NCBI GenBank assembly: GCA_964486625.1
Contig: CAZANW010000015.1
Span: forward strand, 1-33,923
Length of the DNA: 33,923 nucleotides
Origin: JAWCQZ01 sp964486625
GTDB lineage: Archaea; Halobacteriota; Syntropharchaeia; JACQPP01
Direction of reading: 5' to 3'
Shown piece after piece: positions 1 to 6,714 of the stretch. The position numbers were made by a program, and so were the translations under genes. A model generated the notes under the pieces. That model was not told where the DNA came from and made no database searches. It was given only the letters and a program-made list of their open reading frames with translations. Every line of letters starts with the position of its first letter. Positions within the stretch are counted from its first letter, which is position 1.

Positions 1-393
1 GTCCGGCAGCGGCTCCTGGCGGGCGGGGAGCAGGAGAACCACGCCCGCTACCCCGTGATTTACGAGGACGTGCGGCTCAAGGCGGGCGTCTCGTTCCGGC
101 GCGAAGTCCCGCGGGAGATGAACGGCTTCCTCGTCGTCGCCGACGGCGAAATCGCCCTCGGTCCGGCGCGCACGGCCGTGCCCGCGCGCCACGTCGCGGT
201 CCTCGGACCGGGGGACGCGGTCTTCTTCGAGGCGGCACGCGACTCGACAGTCCTTCTGGCCGCCGCCCCGCCGCTGCGGGAGCCGGTCGCGCGCTGGGGG
301 CCGTTCGTGATGAACAACCGGGCGGAGATTGCCCAGGCCATCGAGGACTACCAGAGCGGGCGGCTGGTGAGGAAGAGGGCGCGGGAAGTATAA
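1..393 (+). CDS. Pirin family protein, C-terminal part (5' end outside window)
   Basis: The reading frame is open from the first base and ends at TAA 391-393, so only the C-terminal ~130 residues are present. The visible part has the layout of the pirin C-terminal cupin: a 'YEDVRLKAG' strand, a 'FLVVADGEIALG' strand, and the characteristic ending 'GPFVMNNRAEIAQAIEDY', which matches the 'GPFVMN..EEI..A..DY' signature of pirins. Pirins are bicupin proteins. Some have quercetinase activity, others act as redox-sensing cofactors, and the N-terminal metal-binding cupin that would help decide is missing here. A GTG at 55 lies inside the domain and is not the start. The gene is followed directly by tRNA-Asp. 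The family call is good and the function is open. Confidence 0.85.
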   Translation, partial: VRQRLLAGGEQENHARYPVIYEDVRLKAGVSFRREVPREMNGFLVVADGEIALGPARTAVPARHVAVLGPGDAVFFEAARDSTVLLAAAPPLREPVARWGPFVMNNRAEIAQAIEDYQSGRLVRKRAREV

Positions 394-439
394 GGGCGCC
401 AAAGGTTGAAGAGGCGTGAGCGGGGAATCCCGGACCAGT

Positions 440-512
440 GCCCGGGTAGTATAGTGGCCTAGTATCCCGGTCTGTCGAGCCGGGGACTCGGGTTCAAATC
501 CCGACTCGGGCG
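440..512 (+). tRNA. tRNA-Asp (anticodon GUC)
   Basis: A cloverleaf can be drawn by eye. Acceptor stem GCCCGGG (440-446) pairs with CTCGGGC (505-511) with one G-U pair, followed by discriminator G at 512. The anticodon loop at 472-478 reads CTGTCGA with GTC at 474-476. The T arm is TCGGG-TTCAAAT-CCCGA. Discriminator G fits aspartate identity. There is no intron, and CCA is not encoded. The tRNA lies between the pirin gene and the convergent LLM oxidoreductase. Confidence 0.95.
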
Positions 513-537
513 ACCCCGCGGAGAGGAGGAGCGCGGG

Positions 538-1551
538 CTACGCGATGCCCTCGGCAATCTTCTTCATCAGCGCGTCCTGCTTCCCCGGCTGGAACGGGAA
601 GTAGAGCGCGAGGCGGTCCACGAGGCCGCCGTATTTCTGCTTGAGTTTCCTGGGAATCTCGTCCCACGACCCGGACACGGTGAAGGTCTCCAGCGCCTCG
701 TCGGGGACCGCCTTCGGCATGTTGGCCCACTCCCCCTTCAGGGACATCTCCCGCAGTCTCTCCCCGACCGCCTGCCAGCCGTGGGCCTCCCACACGGCGA
801 AGTAGGACTTGGTGGAGCCGTAGAACGAGAGTTGCGAGCGGACCATCTCCTTCATGGATTTGATTTCGCGCTCGGTGTCGCCGGCGGCCACGAAGGCTGC
901 GGTCGCAATCTCGCACGCGCCGTTGGCCCGGCCCGAGGCCTTCAACCCCTCCTTGACCGCGGGGATGGCTTTCTCCTCCAGGTATTTCCGGGTGTGGAAG
1001 GGGTGGATGTTGACGCCGTCGGCCACCTCGCCGGCGAGTTTGCACATCCGGGTGTTGAGCGCCGCGAGCCACACCTTGGGGCGGCCGAACTTGGTCGGGC
1101 CCGGGTTGAAGAATGGGGTCATCAGGCTGAACTTGTAGAACTTGCCCTCATACTTCAGGGGCTTCCGGTTCTGCCAACACTCCCAGATGGCGTAGAGCGA
1201 CTGGACATACTCCTTCATGCGGGCCGCCGGGGGCAGCCACGGGGTCGAGTAGCGGCGCTCGATGTGCCCCTTGACCTGCGTCCCGAGGCCGAGGACGAAC
1301 CTCCCCTTCGAGAGTTGCTGGAGGTCCCACGACTGGAGGGCGGTGACCATGGGGCTGCGGGGGAACGCGATGAGGACGCCGGTGCCAATCTGGGCCCGGG
1401 AGGTGGCGGGGGCGACGATGGAGGCGACCAGCATCGGGTCGTGGGTGGTCTCCCCTATCCAGAGGCCCGAGGCGCCGGCGGCCTCGGCAGCGGCGGCGGC
1501 CGGGCCGACCCTGTCGAGGACCGACGGCTGGATGCCGACGTCGAATTTCAT
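538..1551 (-). CDS. LLM-class flavin/F420-dependent oxidoreductase
   Basis: A 337-residue luciferase-like TIM-barrel protein. It starts 'MKFDVGIQPSVLDRVGPAAAAAE' and has the typical early 'GASGLWIGETTHDP' strand, 'ATSRAQIGTGVLIAFPRSP' and 'QQLSKGRFVLGLGTQVKGHIERR', all usual for the family that includes coenzyme F420-dependent reductases. Residues 165-185 carry 'PKVWLAALNTRMCKLAGEVADGV', again the family pattern. These enzymes transfer hydride between F420H2 or FMNH2 and an organic substrate. The substrate cannot be read from sequence. The gene is last in a minus-strand block, 24 nt after the purM stop, but has its own TATA-like box overlapping that stop. Similarity to the mycobacterial MSMEG_2256-type subgroup is an impression only. 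Confidence 0.85.
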   Translation of the reverse strand: MKFDVGIQPSVLDRVGPAAAAAEAAGASGLWIGETTHDPMLVASIVAPATSRAQIGTGVLIAFPRSPMVTALQSWDLQQLSKGRFVLGLGTQVKGHIERRYSTPWLPPAARMKEYVQSLYAIWECWQNRKPLKYEGKFYKFSLMTPFFNPGPTKFGRPKVWLAALNTRMCKLAGEVADGVNIHPFHTRKYLEEKAIPAVKEGLKASGRANGACEIATAAFVAAGDTEREIKSMKEMVRSQLSFYGSTKSYFAVWEAHGWQAVGERLREMSLKGEWANMPKAVPDEALETFTVSGSWDEIPRKLKQKYGGLVDRLALYFPFQPGKQDALMKKIAEGIA

Positions 1552-1571
1552 CCAGGGGAAAAGGCAGGGAA

Positions 1572-1580
1572 CTCTTTAAC
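1572..1580 (-). promoter_or_regulatory. TATA-like box for the LLM oxidoreductase gene
   Basis: On the minus strand the sequence reads GTTAAAGAG, centred about 25 nt upstream of the ATG at 1551. That is the spacing expected for an archaeal leaderless promoter. It contains the TAA stop of the upstream chorismate mutase-PurM gene. Confidence 0.5.
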
Positions 1581-2871
1581 TTTGCTTCCCCGGTTTCGAG
1601 TCCACCCTCAGGCTCTTCACCCGGATTCCTTCCTCCTTCGTCACCTTCCCCACAATCTGCGCCCCCTTCCCGCACGCACGGACCGCCGCGTCCGCCTCTT
1701 TCTGCGGCACCGCCGCCGCGAACCCCATCCCCATGTTGAAGGTGCGGAACATCTCCTCCGGCGCGATGCGCCCCTCCATCTCCAGGAAGTCGAAGACCGG
1801 CGGCGGCTCCAGGGGGTCGTCGAGGCTGAACCCGTGGCCCGTGAGCCTCCGCAACTTCAGCAGCCCCGAGCCGGTGATGTGGGCGAGGCCGCGGACCTCG
1901 CACCTCTTCAGCAGCCGCATCGCCTCGGGCACGTAGATGCGGGTGGGCTCCAGCAACTCCTCGCCGAGGGTCCGGCCCCGGTCCCACGGGCAGGGGTCGC
2001 CGTATCTGTGGCCCCGCGCTTTCAGGACCTTCCGGGCGAGTGTGAGGCCGTTGGAGTGGATGCCGCTGCTCGGGACGCCGACGACCGCGTCTCCGGGGCG
2101 GATGGCCTTGCCGGTGATGATGGCGTCCTTCCGCACGAACCCGAGGGCGGTCCCGGCGAGGTCGAAGTCGTGGACCAGTTCCGGCAGGACGGCGGTCTCG
2201 CCGCCGACCAGACTCACGTTCGACAGGCGGGCCCCGGCCGCCAGCCCCTTGCCGATGTCGCGGGCGCGGGCCGGGTCGGGCCTCTGGACCGCGAGGTAGT
2301 CCACGAATGCGACCGGCTCGGCCCCCACGCAGAGGAGGTCGTTCACGTTCATGGCGACGCAGTCGATGCCGACGGTGTCCAACTTTTCGAGGGCCGACGC
2401 CACAAGCAGTTTCGTCCCGACGCCGTCGGTGGTGATGGCGACGCCCCACGGGCCCGGCAGGTCCACGACGCCCGCGTAGTGCTTGTCGAGCAGCGTCCGC
2501 CCGAGGCCCCGGCGCGCGAACCGGACGGGGGCCATGAGCGAATCCACGGTCCGGTCCCGGGCGGCGATGTCCACCCCGGCCCGGGCGTAGGTCATGGAGC
2601 CGCGGCAGAGGGACTCCTCCCGCTCCGTGGCGAAGCGGATGATGAGCGCGAAGAGTGCGTCGAGGGCCTCCGGGTCGAGGCCGCGCCTGCGGGCGAGGGC
2701 CCGGGCGTTCCTCCGAACAACCCGTTCGCGCTCGATGTCCACCACCGGCCTGCCCATCGCCACCTTGGCCCGGCACGCCTCCTCCACCAGGGCCATGCGG
2801 CGGGCGATGAGGTCCACGAGGGCCGTGTCCACCTTTTCGATGTCGCGCCGGACCCGAGCGAGAGGCCTCAT
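1576..2871 (-). CDS. purM: Chorismate mutase (AroQ) - PurM (AIR synthetase) fusion protein
   Basis: One frame encodes two enzymes. Residues 1-90 (from ATG 2871) form an AroQ-type chorismate mutase. All E. coli active-site positions are present with a constant offset: R8 (R11), R25 (R28), K36 (K39), D45 (D48), R48 (R51), E49 (E52), and Glu85 where E. coli has Gln88, as in the yeast enzyme. From Met93 ('MTYARAGVDIAA') a full-length ~339-residue phosphoribosylformylglycinamidine cyclo-ligase follows, with 'TTDGVGTKLLVA', 'VAMNVNDLLCVGAEP' and 'GGETAVLPE'. The fused gene sits after shikimate kinase, where archaea commonly have a separate aroQ. An in-frame GTG at 2895 would add eight residues. I prefer ATG 2871 because it matches the normal AroQ N-terminus. 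Internal initiation at Met93 (base 2595) is possible, but GGAGG lies ~20 nt upstream, too far for a good ribosome site. Confidence 0.88.
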   Translation of the reverse strand: MRPLARVRRDIEKVDTALVDLIARRMALVEEACRAKVAMGRPVVDIERERVVRRNARALARRRGLDPEALDALFALIIRFATEREESLCRGSMTYARAGVDIAARDRTVDSLMAPVRFARRGLGRTLLDKHYAGVVDLPGPWGVAITTDGVGTKLLVASALEKLDTVGIDCVAMNVNDLLCVGAEPVAFVDYLAVQRPDPARARDIGKGLAAGARLSNVSLVGGETAVLPELVHDFDLAGTALGFVRKDAIITGKAIRPGDAVVGVPSSGIHSNGLTLARKVLKARGHRYGDPCPWDRGRTLGEELLEPTRIYVPEAMRLLKRCEVRGLAHITGSGLLKLRRLTGHGFSLDDPLEPPPVFDFLEMEGRIAPEEMFRTFNMGMGFAAAVPQKEADAAVRACGKGAQIVGKVTKEEGIRVKSLRVDSKPGKQS

Positions 2872-2896
2872 GGAAATCAGATGGGGGGCGGGCACA

Positions 2897-3736
2897 TCAG
2901 AGTTTGCGTTTGGGGACCGCCCGCAGCCGCAGGACCCGCCCCCGGCCCCTCCACAGGTTCTCGATGGCCGCCATGTCGGTCGAGGAGTCCACCAGCGCCG
3001 CCACCGAGGGGCCGGTCCCCGAGAGCCCCGCCCCGGAGGCCCCGTGAGCGAGGGCTTCCAGGGCCGGCCTCGGGTCGTAGCCCAGCGCGGCGGAGTAGGC
3101 GAGGCCGTTGAGGGTCATCGCCTCCGGGTATCGGCGGGCCCGGACCAGCGCCTCGGCGCGCCGGACGAGGGGCGCCACGGGCTCCAGGTCCCGGCGCCGG
3201 ACCTCCGGGGGGCGCCGCTCGGGGGCGAGAACCAGGACCGGGGAGCGCACCTCGCCGCTCCGGAGCAGCCGGTCGCGCCGGTTGTCGGTCCAGGCGAGGC
3301 CCCCGGCTGCCGAGGCCCAGGCGTCGTCGAAGGCCCCGGTCACCGTGACGCCCGCCTTCCGGGCTGCATCGACCCCGAGAAGCACAGCCTCGCGGAGGGG
3401 GAGTCGGGCGCCGATGGCGTCGAGAGTCGCCAGGACCACCGCGTTCGCCGCCGCCGACGAACTCTTGAGGCCCCGGGTGGTCGGGACCTCGCTTTTGATT
3501 TGGACGCGCGCCCCGCCGGCGTGGCCCGCCCGGCGGAGGACGTTCCGGGCAGCCAGGACCGCAAGCCGGGGCTCCACGGGCCCCTCGGGGCCCCACGCCC
3601 GGGCCTCGACGCCCTTCAGGTCGCGCCCCACCTCGACCCGCGCCCGCGCCTGGAGGGAGACCGCCAGCGCGCAGCCGCGGCCGGTGGCGAGGGCGTTGAG
3701 GATGGAGACCGCGCCGTAGGCGGTTCCGGCGCTCAT
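2897..3736 (-). CDS. aroK: Shikimate kinase, archaeal GHMP-family type
   Basis: A 279-residue GHMP-superfamily kinase that phosphorylates shikimate with ATP in aromatic amino acid synthesis. It starts 'MSAGTAYGAVSILNALATG', as archaeal shikimate kinases do. The phosphate-binding motif is 'PTTRGLKSSSAAANAV' near the middle, and 'VTGAFDDAWAS' and the C-terminal 'GASGAGLSGTGPSVAAL' (GHMP motif 3) follow. It is unrelated to bacterial AroK of the P-loop type. The ATG (3734-3736) overlaps the TGA of the endonuclease III gene as ATGA, so translation is probably coupled. The stop is only 25 nt before the chorismate mutase-PurM ATG, putting two steps of the shikimate/aromatic route side by side. Confidence 0.93.
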   Translation of the reverse strand: MSAGTAYGAVSILNALATGRGCALAVSLQARARVEVGRDLKGVEARAWGPEGPVEPRLAVLAARNVLRRAGHAGGARVQIKSEVPTTRGLKSSSAAANAVVLATLDAIGARLPLREAVLLGVDAARKAGVTVTGAFDDAWASAAGGLAWTDNRRDRLLRSGEVRSPVLVLAPERRPPEVRRRDLEPVAPLVRRAEALVRARRYPEAMTLNGLAYSAALGYDPRPALEALAHGASGAGLSGTGPSVAALVDSSTDMAAIENLWRGRGRVLRLRAVPKRKL

Positions 3737-4434
3737 GCCGCCCCCTTCGCCGAACCCGGCCCGGCGGCGAGAGACAATGCACGGCCCGCGGGAAGCCGCC
3801 GGGAGGGGCACCAGGTGAAGTCGCACTCCCCGCACCTGGGCCCGACGGGCCTGCAGACCTCCTGGCCGAACCGGACGAGGAACTCGTTGAGGTCGAGCCA
3901 GTATCTCCGCGGGACCGTCCGGACGAGGGCCTCCTCGGTCTCCTCCGGGGTTCGGGTCCGGACCCAGCCGAGGCGGTTGGAGATGCGGTGAACGTGGGTG
4001 TCCACCGGGATGGCGGGCTTGCGGAACCCGTAGACGAGGACGCAGTTGGCGGTCTTGCGCCCCACGCCGGGGAGGGCCAGGAGTTCGTCGAGGGCGTCCG
4101 GGACCCGGCCTCCGTGGCGCTCCCGGAGGGCCCGGCACGTCTCCTTCAGGACCCGGGCCTTCTGGTTGTAGAAGCCGCAGGGGCGGATGAGGCGCTTCAG
4201 GTCGGCGAGCGGCGCCCCTTCGATGGCGGCCGGGGTCGCGTATTTCGCGAACAGGGCCCGGGAGGCTTTCCCGGTGTTCTCGTCCCGGGTCCTCTGGCTC
4301 AGGATGGTGGCAATCAGCACCCGGAACGGGTCTTCCGGCTCCCCCTCGCGGATGGCGCCGAGGGTCGTGGTGTCCTCCCGGAAGCGGCGGCGGAGGGAGC
4401 GGAACACCTCGTCCGCGTGGCGGGGAGGGGTCAT
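3733..4434 (-). CDS. nth: Endonuclease III (DNA glycosylase/AP lyase)
   Basis: A 233-residue base-excision repair glycosylase that removes oxidised pyrimidines and cuts the abasic site. The helix-hairpin-helix 'LPGVGRKTANCVL' contains the catalytic lysine K127, and 'VDTHVHRISNRLG' carries the catalytic aspartate D145. The C-terminal iron-sulfur loop has C194, C201, C204 and C209, so the spacing is C-X6-C-X2-C-X4-C. The common form is C-X6-C-X2-C-X5-C, so the last gap is one residue short. The N-terminal motif 'ATILSQRTRDENT' is typical. The ATG at 4434 is preceded by a TATA-like box overlapping the stop of the CBS gene. The last four bases overlap the shikimate kinase start. Confidence 0.93.
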   Translation of the reverse strand: MTPPRHADEVFRSLRRRFREDTTTLGAIREGEPEDPFRVLIATILSQRTRDENTGKASRALFAKYATPAAIEGAPLADLKRLIRPCGFYNQKARVLKETCRALRERHGGRVPDALDELLALPGVGRKTANCVLVYGFRKPAIPVDTHVHRISNRLGWVRTRTPEETEEALVRTVPRRYWLDLNEFLVRFGQEVCRPVGPRCGECDFTWCPSRRLPAGRALSLAAGPGSAKGAA

Positions 4435-4457
4435 GGCTCGGAGTTGGATTCCCGGCT

Positions 4458-4467
4458 CTTTATGTTT
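4458..4467 (-). promoter_or_regulatory. TATA-like box for the endonuclease III gene
   Basis: The minus strand reads AAACATAAAG about 27 nt upstream of the ATG at 4434, consistent with a leaderless archaeal promoter. It covers the TAA stop (4460-4462) of the upstream CBS-domain gene. Confidence 0.45.
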
Positions 4468-4891
4468 CGCCAGCCCCGGTCTCGCGCTCCTTCACGACCA
4501 CCTGTCGGATGACCCGGTCCACGTCGAGGTAGACCCGGACGATGTCGGAGGAGGTGAGGATGCCCGCGAGCCTCCCGTCCCTGAGGACCGGCAGCCGCCG
4601 GATGCGGTGGGTCGCCATGATGTCGGCCGCCTCCTCGATGGGGGTCTGGGAGGAGACCGTCATCACCGTGTGGGTCATCACCTCCGCGACCCGGGTCTTC
4701 CGGGGGTCCCTGCCGGGGACCACGATGCGGTTCAGGATGTCGCGCTCGGTGAGGATGCCCGCCAGTTTCTCGCCCTCCCGGACCACCAGGCAGCCGATGC
4801 GGAGGTCGCCCATGGTCTTCGCGGCCTCGGAGACGGAGGCGCCGGGAGTGGTGGAGACCACGGAGTGGGACATGGCGTCGGCGACGCGCAT
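4460..4891 (-). CDS. Tandem CBS-domain protein
   Basis: A 143-residue protein made of two CBS domains and little else. The first covers about residues 1-60 ('MRVADAMSHSVVSTTPGASV' through 'GILTERDILNRIVV'). The second covers about 68-128 ('VAEVMTHTVMTVSSQTPIEE' through 'RRLPVLRDGRLAGILTSSDI'). A CBS pair binds adenine nucleotides such as AMP, ATP or SAM and senses energy state. No catalytic domain is attached and the partner is unknown. The start is taken at ATG 4891. A GTG directly upstream (4892-4894) is in frame and would add one residue. It is transcribed away from the cytochrome operon, with which it shares a ~78-bp promoter region. Confidence 0.9.
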   Translation of the reverse strand: MRVADAMSHSVVSTTPGASVSEAAKTMGDLRIGCLVVREGEKLAGILTERDILNRIVVPGRDPRKTRVAEVMTHTVMTVSSQTPIEEAADIMATHRIRRLPVLRDGRLAGILTSSDIVRVYLDVDRVIRQVVVKERETGAGET

Positions 4892-4909
4892 CACTCATGG
4901 CGGATGAGG

Positions 4910-4921
4910 GGAAAGATAAAA
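4910..4921 (-). promoter_or_regulatory. TATA-like box for the CBS-domain gene
   Basis: The minus strand reads CTTTTATCTTT centred ~25 nt upstream of the CBS ATG at 4891. It lies in the short divergent region shared with the cytochrome operon. Confidence 0.45.
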
Positions 4922-4943
4922 GGACCTGCGCGTCGTTGGGAAG

Positions 4944-4952
4944 ATTTTTAAA
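4944..4952 (+). promoter_or_regulatory. TATA-like box for the cytochrome operon
   Basis: ATTTTTAAA lies 22-25 nt before the ATG at 4970, in an AT-rich island of an otherwise GC-rich region. It fits a leaderless archaeal promoter for the respiratory operon. The next bases, CTTTAAGGTTAAG, are also AT-rich and could take part in regulation. Confidence 0.55.
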
Positions 4953-4969
4953 CCAACTTTAAGGTTAAG

Positions 4970-5542
4970 ATGATGCGCACACGCGCCCCTCTCGCCGTTT
5001 GCCTCGTGTTTTTGACGGTCGTCGCCGTTTCCATCGCCCAGGCGCAAGGGGCCAACGCGACGGTTTCCCCCGCTGCCCCGGCGGCCTCCGGCCCCCCGGT
5101 GCCGCCCAAGCCGCAGAAGGTTCCCAGCGCCGAGCGCGGGAAGGAGGTGTTCGAGCGCAGAGCGAACCCCACCTGCTCCTCCTGCCACGGCGCCGCGGGG
5201 GACGGGAGCGGCGCGCCCTCCCTTGTGCCCCCGCCGGCCAACTTCCACGACCTGAGCCGCTTCGCGGCCCGGACCGACGCCGACCTCTTCAACACCATCA
5301 CCAACGGCCGGCCCGGGACCGCCATGCCCGCGTTCGCCGGCCTCAGCGACCAGGACAAGTGGGACCTGATTGCCTACCTTCGCTCGGGCTTCATGTACGA
5401 GGGGGGCGGAGCGGCGGCGGGCCCCGCCAAGGCCGAGGGGGTCACGCTCCGCGCCTACTGGCTCGGTCTCATCGGCCTGGGAGCGGCCTTCCTCCTGATG
5501 GCCATCTCCTTCGCCGTCGTCCGGTTCACGAAGAAACGATGA
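4970..5542 (+). CDS. Membrane-anchored monohaem cytochrome c
   Basis: A 190-residue secreted class I cytochrome c. A hydrophobic signal segment covers about residues 7-25. The haem site is C69-S-S-C72-H73 and the probable sixth ligand is Met119 in 'GTAMPAF'. A C-terminal membrane helix (about 163-184) followed by 'RFTKKR' anchors it with the haem outside the cell. A proline/alanine-rich linker lies between signal and haem domain. It is the first gene of the operon that continues with Rieske and cytochrome b genes, so it probably accepts electrons from the Rieske centre, as cytochrome c1 or f does. Its stop overlaps the next start as ATGA (5539-5542). Covalent haem requires a cytochrome c maturation system, which is not in this window. 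Confidence 0.9.
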   Translation: MMRTRAPLAVCLVFLTVVAVSIAQAQGANATVSPAAPAASGPPVPPKPQKVPSAERGKEVFERRANPTCSSCHGAAGDGSGAPSLVPPPANFHDLSRFAARTDADLFNTITNGRPGTAMPAFAGLSDQDKWDLIAYLRSGFMYEGGGAAAGPAKAEGVTLRAYWLGLIGLGAAFLLMAISFAVVRFTKKR

Positions 5543-6009
5543 AGGAGATTCTCGAAAAGGTGAAGAAGGGCGAACTGACCCCCGAGCAGGCTGAGGCGGA
5601 GCTCCGGAAGCAAATGGCGCCTCCGGCCGGGTCGCCTGCGGTGCCCCCCGGCGCCTCGCTCCGCGATGCGCCGGCCCCGGAGCCCCTCGGGCAGGTGGTC
5701 CAATATACTCCGGGGGACGAGCACCCCATGGCCTTCGTCGCCATCGTCGGCTTCACGGTCCTCCACGTCCTCTTCGACGCCCTCACCGTCCTCTGGGTCC
5801 TGAACCGCTTGGACGGCCGGGAGGCGCTGAGCATTTTCTCGGTTCGCATCGTGATTCCCTCCTCCCTCTGGGGCGGCATGGCCTTCTTCACCCTCGGCCT
5901 GATTCTGGTCCTCTACCTGAAGCACTTCATGCCCGACGAGATTGTCATCAAGAAGCGGCGCTGGAAATACGTCCCGCAGAAGAACGAGCCCTGGAGCGTG
6001 ATGAAATAG
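5539..6009 (+). CDS. Two-helix membrane protein of the cytochrome complex operon (unknown)
   Basis: A 156-residue protein that I do not recognise as a known family. The N-terminus 'MKEILEKVKKGELTPEQAEA' looks like the short helical module seen at the start of several regulatory/SHOCT-like proteins, followed by a Pro/Ala-rich linker. Two membrane helices follow, about residues 68-92 (containing 'FTVLHVLFDALTVLWVL') and 112-132 ('MAFFTLGLILVLYL'), with a basic 'KKRRWKYVPQK' tail. Translation is coupled to the cytochrome c gene (ATGA), and the Rieske gene follows after 3 nt. The position between two redox subunits suggests an accessory subunit of the complex. That role is inference. Confidence 0.75.
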   Translation: MKEILEKVKKGELTPEQAEAELRKQMAPPAGSPAVPPGASLRDAPAPEPLGQVVQYTPGDEHPMAFVAIVGFTVLHVLFDALTVLWVLNRLDGREALSIFSVRIVIPSSLWGGMAFFTLGLILVLYLKHFMPDEIVIKKRRWKYVPQKNEPWSVMK

Positions 6010-6012
6010 GCT

Positions 6013-6711
6013 ATGGTCTCGCGCAGAACGTTCATCAAGGCCACAGTCGGCGCGGCGGCTGCCGCCGGGGCCGCCTCCACCGGCCTCGTGGCCGCCGAGG
6101 CCCTCTTTCCCTACAAGAGGCCCGGCACCGTCCTCAAGGAGGGCACCTTCGTCTACACCGCCGACGAGGGGGCCAAGAAGCAGAACGTGTGGTATCTCGA
6201 CCGGGTGGGCCAGGAGGCGTTCGCCCGGGACTTCGACGCGCCGGGCAAGGGGGCCCAGGTCCTCTGGAACGGGTTCGCCGCCATGCTCATCAAACTGGAT
6301 GAGGGGCGCTTCGTGAACCTGAAGGGGCAGGCCACCGTCACCAACCCGGAGGGCAAGGCCTACACGGTGGTCCCCGGAACCCCGGGCGTCGTGGACGACG
6401 TCATCGGCCTCTGGGGCATCTGCCCCCACGCCTGCTGCAAGCCCAACTGGCGCATCTCCCGCCCCGATGTCAAGGATCTCATCTGGTGCATCTGCCACGA
6501 CTCCCGCTACGACCCCCACGCCCTGGTCGTGGACAAGAGCCCCACCGGCGTCCAGTACCGGTGCGCGATGTTCGCGGGGGGGCCCGCGAAGCGGGGCTTG
6601 CCCCAGATTCCCCTGAGGAAGGAGGCGGACGGGAGGCTCGTCGGCGTGCCCGAGGACGTCGCGTGGTACCTGTATTGCGGCGTCAACCTCGAGGCCCAGA
6701 AGGGGGTGTAG
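6013..6711 (+). CDS. Rieske [2Fe-2S] protein
   Basis: A 232-residue Rieske subunit. The N-terminus 'MVSRRTFIKATVGAAAAAGA' is a Tat-type twin-arginine signal/anchor. Cluster box I is C137-P-H139-A-C-C142 and box II is C159-I-C161-H162-D-S164. This gives two Cys and two His ligands (C137, H139, C159, H162) plus the disulfide pair C142/C161, and Ser164, which tunes a high potential. The protein passes electrons from quinol oxidised in cytochrome b to a cytochrome c, probably the one encoded 5' in the operon. An insert of about 80 residues between the anchor and box I makes it longer than minimal Rieske proteins. It lies 3 nt after the preceding gene and 3 nt before the cytochrome b start. Confidence 0.95.
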   Translation: MVSRRTFIKATVGAAAAAGAASTGLVAAEALFPYKRPGTVLKEGTFVYTADEGAKKQNVWYLDRVGQEAFARDFDAPGKGAQVLWNGFAAMLIKLDEGRFVNLKGQATVTNPEGKAYTVVPGTPGVVDDVIGLWGICPHACCKPNWRISRPDVKDLIWCICHDSRYDPHALVVDKSPTGVQYRCAMFAGGPAKRGLPQIPLRKEADGRLVGVPEDVAWYLYCGVNLEAQKGV

Positions 6712-6714
6712 GCC

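Noticed and set aside
781..3111. Long plus-strand open frame (776 codons) opposite the LLM and purM genes
   Set aside because: It is a GC-driven shadow with no recognisable domain. The minus strand carries two well-supported enzymes with family motifs.
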